Part shown: positions 59,510-64,000 of the stretch, in pieces
Position numbering within the stretch: the stretch's first letter is position 1
Layout of the letters: each line of letters begins with the position of its first letter
NCBI RefSeq assembly: GCF_016742955.1
Contig: NZ_JABBYC010000013.1
Coordinates: forward strand, 1 to 64,000
Direction of reading: 5' to 3'
DNA: 64,000 nt
From: Myceligenerans indicum
Lineage (GTDB): Bacteria; Actinomycetota; Actinomycetes; Actinomycetales; Cellulomonadaceae
The notes under the pieces: model-generated
What the model was told of the DNA's origin: nothing
What the model saw: only the letters and a program-made list of their open reading frames with translations
The model's database searches: none
Program-made: the position numbers and the translations under genes

Positions 59510-60802
59510 CCGCGCACGCGGCACCAGGATGTCAGCGAGCCGGTCGTTGACGTCGATCGGTTCACCGGCCTCGTCCACGCCCTCCGCGTAGCGAGCCCAG
59601 CTGGCCACGACGGCCGCCGACAGGCGCACGTCGCCTCCTGCCGCCAGCCGCTCCCGGATCACGGGCACCAGCCACTTCGGGATCCGGTCCGACGACTCCA
59701 TGCACAGCCGGGCGAGCGTGTCGCGGATCTCCGGGTTCCCGAAGCGCTCCAGCAGCGTGGCGCGGTAGTCGTTCAGATCGATCCCCGGCACCGGCCGCAG
59801 AGTCGGGGTAGCCTCCGACTCCATGTAGGCGCGCAGCAGCGCGGCGATCGCCGGGTCCGCCATCGCCTCGTGGGCGTAGCGATGCCCGGCAAGATAGCCG
59901 AAGTAGGCCATCGCCTGGTGCGACGCGTTGAGCAGCCGGAGCTTCATCAGCTCGTAGGGCTCCACGTCGTCGACCAGCTGCACGCCCGCCTCGGACCACT
60001 CCGGGCGGCCGAGCGGGAACTCGTCCTCCAGCACCCACTGGAAGAACGGCTCGGCCACCACAGGCCAGCGGTCCTCCACACCGATGCGTTCCCGCACCAG
60101 CTCCCGGTCCTCGTCGGTGGTGACCGGAGTGATCCGGTCCACCATCGAGTTGGGGAAGGCCACCTCGGACCGGACCCAGTCCCCCAGTTCGGGGTCACGC
60201 AGACCCGCGAACGCCGAGAACACGGTCCGGGCCTTCGTGCCGTTGCCCTGCACGTTGTCGCACGACATCACCGTGAACGGTGCGATGCCCCGCTCACGAC
60301 GCCGCGCCAGCGCCTCCACGACGTACCCGAAGACCGTCGTCGGAACGGCCCCGGGTACGGCATCGGCGGCAACGGCCGGATCGGTGGTGTCGAACTCACC
60401 TGTCACCTGGTCGAAGTTGTACCCGCCCTCGGTGATCGTGAGAGACACGATCCGCGTGGCCGGGTCGGCCATGCGTTCGAGGACTGCCTCGGGGTCGTCC
60501 GGTGCGAGCAGGTACTCGACGATGCTGCCGACCGTACGGTGGTCCAGCGACCCGTCCGGGTGCTTGATCACCAGGGTGTACAGGTTGTCCTGGGCAGCCA
60601 GGGCATCCCGCATCCGTGCGTCGCCCGGGAGCAGGCCCACGCCACAGATGCCCCAGTCCCGGTGGCCGCCGTGTCGCAGCAGGTCGTCGATCACCATGGC
60701 CTGGTGGGCCCGGTGGAACCCACCCACCCCGATGTGCACGATGCCGGGCGTGATCCCCGTCCGGTCGTACTCCGCTTCGAGGGCCACCAGCTCGCCCGTC
60801 AT
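59354..60802 (-). CDS. mannitol dehydrogenase family protein
   Basis: This NAD-dependent polyol dehydrogenase of 482 residues oxidises mannitol, arabitol or a similar polyol to the ketose. It shows GIVHIGVGGFHRAHQAMVID (nucleotide fold), EGGYNFDQVTGEFD, VMSCDNVQGNGTKARTVFSA, FPNSMVDRITPVT, EPYELMKLRLLNASHQAMAY and the catalytic Lys/Asn set of the long-chain family. It is the last gene of an ABC transporter operon and starts 30 bases after the permease gene. Its 3' end overlaps the convergent exonuclease gene by 156 bases. ATG 60802. Confidence 0.95.
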   Translation of the reverse strand: MTGELVALEAEYDRTGITPGIVHIGVGGFHRAHQAMVIDDLLRHGGHRDWGICGVGLLPGDARMRDALAAQDNLYTLVIKHPDGSLDHRTVGSIVEYLLAPDDPEAVLERMADPATRIVSLTITEGGYNFDQVTGEFDTTDPAVAADAVPGAVPTTVFGYVVEALARRRERGIAPFTVMSCDNVQGNGTKARTVFSAFAGLRDPELGDWVRSEVAFPNSMVDRITPVTTDEDRELVRERIGVEDRWPVVAEPFFQWVLEDEFPLGRPEWSEAGVQLVDDVEPYELMKLRLLNASHQAMAYFGYLAGHRYAHEAMADPAIAALLRAYMESEATPTLRPVPGIDLNDYRATLLERFGNPEIRDTLARLCMESSDRIPKWLVPVIRERLAAGGDVRLSAAVVASWARYAEGVDEAGEPIDVNDRLADILVPRARSQRSDPLAFLRDPSLFGDLVDDPRFTRPYLDTLDRLHTIGAAATLELLVGD

Positions 60803-60831
60803 CAACCGGTCCTCACTTCCGTGTCGGGGCG

Positions 60832-61716
60832 TCACTTGATGGCGCCCATCGCGAGTCCTCGCACGAGCTGCTTCTGCGCGACCCAGCCCGCGATCACCAC
60901 GGGCACGATGGCGATCGTGGACGCCGCCGAGAGGATCGACAGGAACTGTCCGCGGCCGTCCACGAAGCTTCCGAGGACGGGCGGTGTCGTTCTGGCGACC
61001 TGCGTGGTCAGCAGGTTCGCCAGGAAGAACTCGTTCCAGGCGAAGATGAAGCAGATCAGGCCGGCCGCGGCGACGCCGGGCAGCACGATCGGCAGCACCA
61101 CGCGGAAGATCTCGGTGCGCAGACCGGCACCGTCGATCTGTGCCGCCTCGATCACCTCCCGTGGCACCTCGGCCAGGAACGAGCGCATCATCCACACCGC
61201 GATCGGCAGGTTGATCCCGACGTACAGGATCGTCAGCCACGTGATGTTGTCGAGCCCACCCACGGCCTGCAGCAGCATGTACACCGGGATGATCGACGCC
61301 GCCACGGGCATGAACTTCGTCGAGATGAGGAAGAACAGCGGGTCACGCACGTTCTTCACCGGCCTGATGCTCAGCGCGTACGCGGCCGGGACCGCGAGCG
61401 CCAGGACGAGCAGGGTGGAGCCGATGCTGGCGCTGGCGGAGTTGATCAGGTAGGGAACCATGTCGCGGTCGAACGCTGCCTGGAACCGGTCGATGGTGAA
61501 GTCCGGGGCGAACGTGGGCGGCAGGGTCGCTGCCTGGCTCTCCGGCTTGAAGGCGGTGAAGACCATCCACACCACCGGGAAGAAGAACGCGAGCACCGCG
61601 ATCCAGGTCACGATGGTCAGCGCGATGCCGCGTGCGCGGCGGGACGCCCATCGTGCCGGCTTGCGGACCGGGGGTCTCGTGACGGTGACGGGCCTGCCGA
61701 TCGTCGTCGTGGTCAT
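60832..61716 (-). CDS. carbohydrate ABC transporter permease (MalG/SmoG type)
   Basis: This 294-residue inner-membrane permease has six predicted helices and the EAA loop around REVIEAAQIDGAGLRTEIFR, which docks an ATPase. KPARWASRRARGIALTIVTW precedes the first helix. Together with the upstream permease it forms the channel of a polyol or sugar importer. Its GTG/ATG start overlaps the previous gene's stop by a few bases. The operon has no ATPase gene, so a shared MsiK-type ATPase is presumably used. Confidence 0.93.
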   Translation of the reverse strand: MTTTTIGRPVTVTRPPVRKPARWASRRARGIALTIVTWIAVLAFFFPVVWMVFTAFKPESQAATLPPTFAPDFTIDRFQAAFDRDMVPYLINSASASIGSTLLVLALAVPAAYALSIRPVKNVRDPLFFLISTKFMPVAASIIPVYMLLQAVGGLDNITWLTILYVGINLPIAVWMMRSFLAEVPREVIEAAQIDGAGLRTEIFRVVLPIVLPGVAAAGLICFIFAWNEFFLANLLTTQVARTTPPVLGSFVDGRGQFLSILSAASTIAIVPVVIAGWVAQKQLVRGLAMGAIK

Positions 61717-62600
61717 CGGTTCATCAGCCCTTCCGCCGAGAAGACCTTGAACAGGGTGCGCAGAGCCACCGTGGCCACGATGATCGTGACGATCACCGTC
61801 ATCACGCCGTAGGCCGCGGCCTCACCGACCTCCAGGCCGATGAACGCTCGCTCGTAGAGCAGGTACGACAAGGTCTTGCTGCCGCCCGTCCCCTTGGTCA
61901 TGATCGCCACCGGGTCGAAGACCTGGAGCAGCAGGATCGTGGCGAGCAGTACCGTGATCTCCACGTACTGGCGCAGGTGAGGCAGCGTCATCGAGACGAA
62001 CGTGCGGAACGGTCCCGCGCCGTCCACGGACGCCGCCTCCAGGACCTCGCGGGACTGCGACTGCAGCCCCGCGAGGAGGATGAGCATGGCGAACGGCGTG
62101 TACTGCCAGATCAGCACCATGATCACGGTCAGGGCCGGGACCTCGGTGTTCCACGCGACGGGCGGGATGCCCACCAGGGACAGGGCCCAGTTGGCCATGC
62201 CGTACGTGTAGTCGAGGATCGACCACTTCCAGATCAGCGCCGCCGCGGCGGGCATGACCAGGAACGGCGTGATCATGAGTGTGCGTGCCACGCTCTGGCC
62301 CACGAACTTGCGGTCCAGCAGCACGGCGAACAGGAGGCCGAGCAGGGTGGCGCCGACCACGGCCGAGCCGGTCACCACCACGGTGTTTCCGAGCGAGGCC
62401 AGGAACGACCCGTCGGAGAGCACCTTCGCGTAGTTGTCGAACCCGACGAACCCGCGCTGCCCCGGCCGCAGCAGGTTCCACTCCTGGAAGGAGTAGTAGA
62501 GCGTCGCCACCAGGGGGATCTGCGTGAGCAGGATGGCGACGGTCAGCGCCGGCCAGAGCAGCGCACGGGAGATCGCCAGGCTGCGGCGCCCTGATGTCAC
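61713..62600 (-). CDS. carbohydrate ABC transporter permease (MalF/SmoF type)
   Basis: This 295-residue permease has six transmembrane helices (ALLWPALTVAILLTQIPLVA, TVVVTGSAVVGATLLGLLFA, PALTVIMVLIWQYTPFAMLI and others) and the EAA-type loop REVLEAASVDGAGPFRTFVS. A GTG start at 62600 overlaps the binding-protein stop in a GTGA junction, and it ends inside the next permease start. It is the first channel subunit of the polyol importer. Substrate preference is inferred from the linked mannitol dehydrogenase. Confidence 0.93.
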   Translation of the reverse strand: MTSGRRSLAISRALLWPALTVAILLTQIPLVATLYYSFQEWNLLRPGQRGFVGFDNYAKVLSDGSFLASLGNTVVVTGSAVVGATLLGLLFAVLLDRKFVGQSVARTLMITPFLVMPAAAALIWKWSILDYTYGMANWALSLVGIPPVAWNTEVPALTVIMVLIWQYTPFAMLILLAGLQSQSREVLEAASVDGAGPFRTFVSMTLPHLRQYVEITVLLATILLLQVFDPVAIMTKGTGGSKTLSYLLYERAFIGLEVGEAAAYGVMTVIVTIIVATVALRTLFKVFSAEGLMNR

Positions 62601-63958
62601 TGTGCGTCGCCTGCTTCCTGAGCGAGCTTCTGGCCGCGGTCGAGGACGGGTCCGAGCTTGCTGCGTCCGGCGAACACGTCGGACAGGTCCTGGGACACCT
62701 GGTTGCCCAGGTCCTGGAACTCGGGGATCGTCACGTACTGGATGCCGGTCCACGACTGGTCCCAGAGGCCCGGCTTGGTCGGGTTCACGGCCAGCATGAT
62801 GTCGTGGGTGATCGGCGCGAAGGACTTGGCTGCCTCCACGTACTCCGGGATCTCGTAGGTCGACTGACGCGCGCCCGGGGGCACCCGGGTCCAGCCGAGC
62901 TCCTCACCGACGAGCTGCTGGTATTCCTTGCTGGTGGCCCACTTGACGAACTCGATGGCGGCGTCCTTGTTCTGCGTGGTCTCGGGGATGGCGAGGTTCC
63001 ACGACCAGAGCCAGCCGGACTCCTCGGTCTCCTTGACCGGGGCGTGCGCGTAGCCCATCTTGCCCGCGACCTCGGAGGCCTCGGGGTCCTCCAGCATGCC
63101 GGCGGCGACGGTCGCGTCCACCCACATGGCGGCCTTGCCCTGCGTCATCGTGTTGAGGCACTCGGTGAAGCCGGTCGAGACCGGGTCGGCGGGGCCGGCG
63201 TCGTTCACGAGGTCCACGTAGAACTGGACGGCGTCGCTGAACTCCGGGTCGTTGACGTGGGCGTTCCAGTCCTGGTCGAACCAGGTGCCGCCGAAGGTCT
63301 GGACCACGGTGGTCAGCGGGGCGAACAGCTCACCCCAGCCGGGCTTGCCACGCAGGCAGATGCCGGTCACGTCGTCGGAGTTCACCTTGCGTGCCGCATC
63401 GGCGACCTCGTCCCAGGTGGGGTGGTCCGACAGGGTGATGCCGGCCGCGTCGAGGATCTCCTTGTTGTACATGAGCATCGACGACTCGCCGTAGAACGGC
63501 ACCGCGTAGAGCTTGTCGTCGACGGAGACGACGTCCTTCACCGGCTGGAAGAGGTCGTCGACGTCATACTCGGCGTCAGAGCTGAGCGGCTCCGTCAGGT
63601 CCGTGAGCCACTGGTTCTCCGCCCAGATCGGCACCTCGTACGAACCGATCGTCACGATGTCGTACTGGCCGCCACCGGTGGCGATGTCCTTGGTCACGGC
63701 GTCGCGCAGATCGTTCTCCTCCATCTGCACGAAGTTCACCGTGATGTCGGGGTGGGACTCCTCGAAGTTGCCCTTGAGCTCCTCCATGTCCTTCATCTGC
63801 GGGTTGTTCACCGTGGCGAGCGTGAGCTCGACATGACCGTCCCCGCCGTCACCCGTGCCACCACCGCCGCCGGCGCCGGAACAGCCCGCCAGCACCAGAG
63901 CCCCGGTGGCCAGCACCGCCGGGACCGTGGCCCGGCGCATCTTTGTCGTGAGCGTCAT
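62597..63958 (-). CDS. extracellular sugar/polyol-binding lipoprotein
   Basis: This family 1 solute-binding lipoprotein of 453 residues has signal peptide MRRATVPAVLATGALVLAGC (lipid on Cys) followed by a Gly-rich linker. The mature protein has ITVNFVQMEENDLRDAVTKD, YDIVTIGSYEVPIWAENQW, LMYNKEILDAAGITLSDHP and WLWSWNLAIPETTQNKDAAI, typical of SmoE/MtlE-like polyol-binding proteins. ATG 63958 follows GAGGAGAAG. The promoter and any regulator lie beyond 64000. It is the first gene of the transporter-dehydrogenase operon seen here. Confidence 0.95.
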   Translation of the reverse strand: MTLTTKMRRATVPAVLATGALVLAGCSGAGGGGGTGDGGDGHVELTLATVNNPQMKDMEELKGNFEESHPDITVNFVQMEENDLRDAVTKDIATGGGQYDIVTIGSYEVPIWAENQWLTDLTEPLSSDAEYDVDDLFQPVKDVVSVDDKLYAVPFYGESSMLMYNKEILDAAGITLSDHPTWDEVADAARKVNSDDVTGICLRGKPGWGELFAPLTTVVQTFGGTWFDQDWNAHVNDPEFSDAVQFYVDLVNDAGPADPVSTGFTECLNTMTQGKAAMWVDATVAAGMLEDPEASEVAGKMGYAHAPVKETEESGWLWSWNLAIPETTQNKDAAIEFVKWATSKEYQQLVGEELGWTRVPPGARQSTYEIPEYVEAAKSFAPITHDIMLAVNPTKPGLWDQSWTGIQYVTIPEFQDLGNQVSQDLSDVFAGRSKLGPVLDRGQKLAQEAGDAQ

Positions 63959-64000
63959 CGCTCTTCTCCTCGTCGTTGCGTGTCGTGGTGGCGTCCTCGG

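Overview
The window looks like a contig end from a high-GC (about 70% or more) Gram-positive actinobacterium. The evidence is many GTG and some TTG starts, leaderless-looking genes, a Lys/Thr/Ala-rich N-terminus on the principal sigma factor, a parE / DUF7455 / sigA block, an Rv2175c-pknL pair, a class II DAHP synthase and a LysM/WXG100 locus. A Promicromonosporaceae or Cellulomonadaceae relative is my best guess, but that is inference. The first 19 bases are a transposase library adapter, so the true sequence begins at about base 20.

Region 1 (1-8 kb): a urease operon, ureABCFGD, followed by a NiCoT nickel permease. A MarR regulator and a signal-less AmiC/UrtA-type binding protein lie next to it. 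Region 2 (8-15.5 kb): a compact oxidative island with P450, FAD ferredoxin reductase, 3Fe-4S ferredoxin and a second P450, divergent from an MFS exporter and a TetR regulator. One near-perfect palindrome sits inside the MFS promoter and over the -35 box of the P450 promoter. A flavoprotein monooxygenase and a two-domain ABM-like protein follow. Region 3 (16-20.4 kb): an alginate-lyase-like lipoprotein and a HelR-type helicase preceded by a palindrome resembling the rifamycin-associated element.

Region 4 (20.4-34 kb): a seven-gene minus-strand operon that looks like a reduced or divergent type VII secretion system. It encodes two WXG100 proteins, a 480-aa Trp-rich hydrophobic protein, two unrecognised proteins, a double-LysM single-pass membrane protein and a 1504-aa EssC/EccC-like triple ATPase. 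It has no eccB, eccD, eccE or mycosin. An ECF sigma factor, a lipoprotein and a Ser/Thr kinase flank it. Region 5 (34-37 kb): a secreted lipase under a palindrome-bearing promoter, and a DUF4430 lipoprotein coupled to an ECF S-component-like membrane protein.

Region 6 (37-57 kb) is mostly core genome: parE, a DUF7455 gene, sigA, a decayed SARP regulator, a Usp protein, a DUF4192 gene, a polyprenyl synthase, Rv2175c-like and PknL-like genes, lgt, class II DAHP synthase, PPi-dependent phosphofructokinase, PlsC-like acyltransferase, long-chain acyl-CoA synthetase and ROK glucokinase. Region 7 (57-64 kb): a DnaQ-UvrC fusion nuclease convergent, with a long overlap, on a polyol ABC transporter and mannitol dehydrogenase operon whose upstream part lies beyond the window. 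I saw no rRNA, tRNA, CRISPR array, insertion sequence or prophage.
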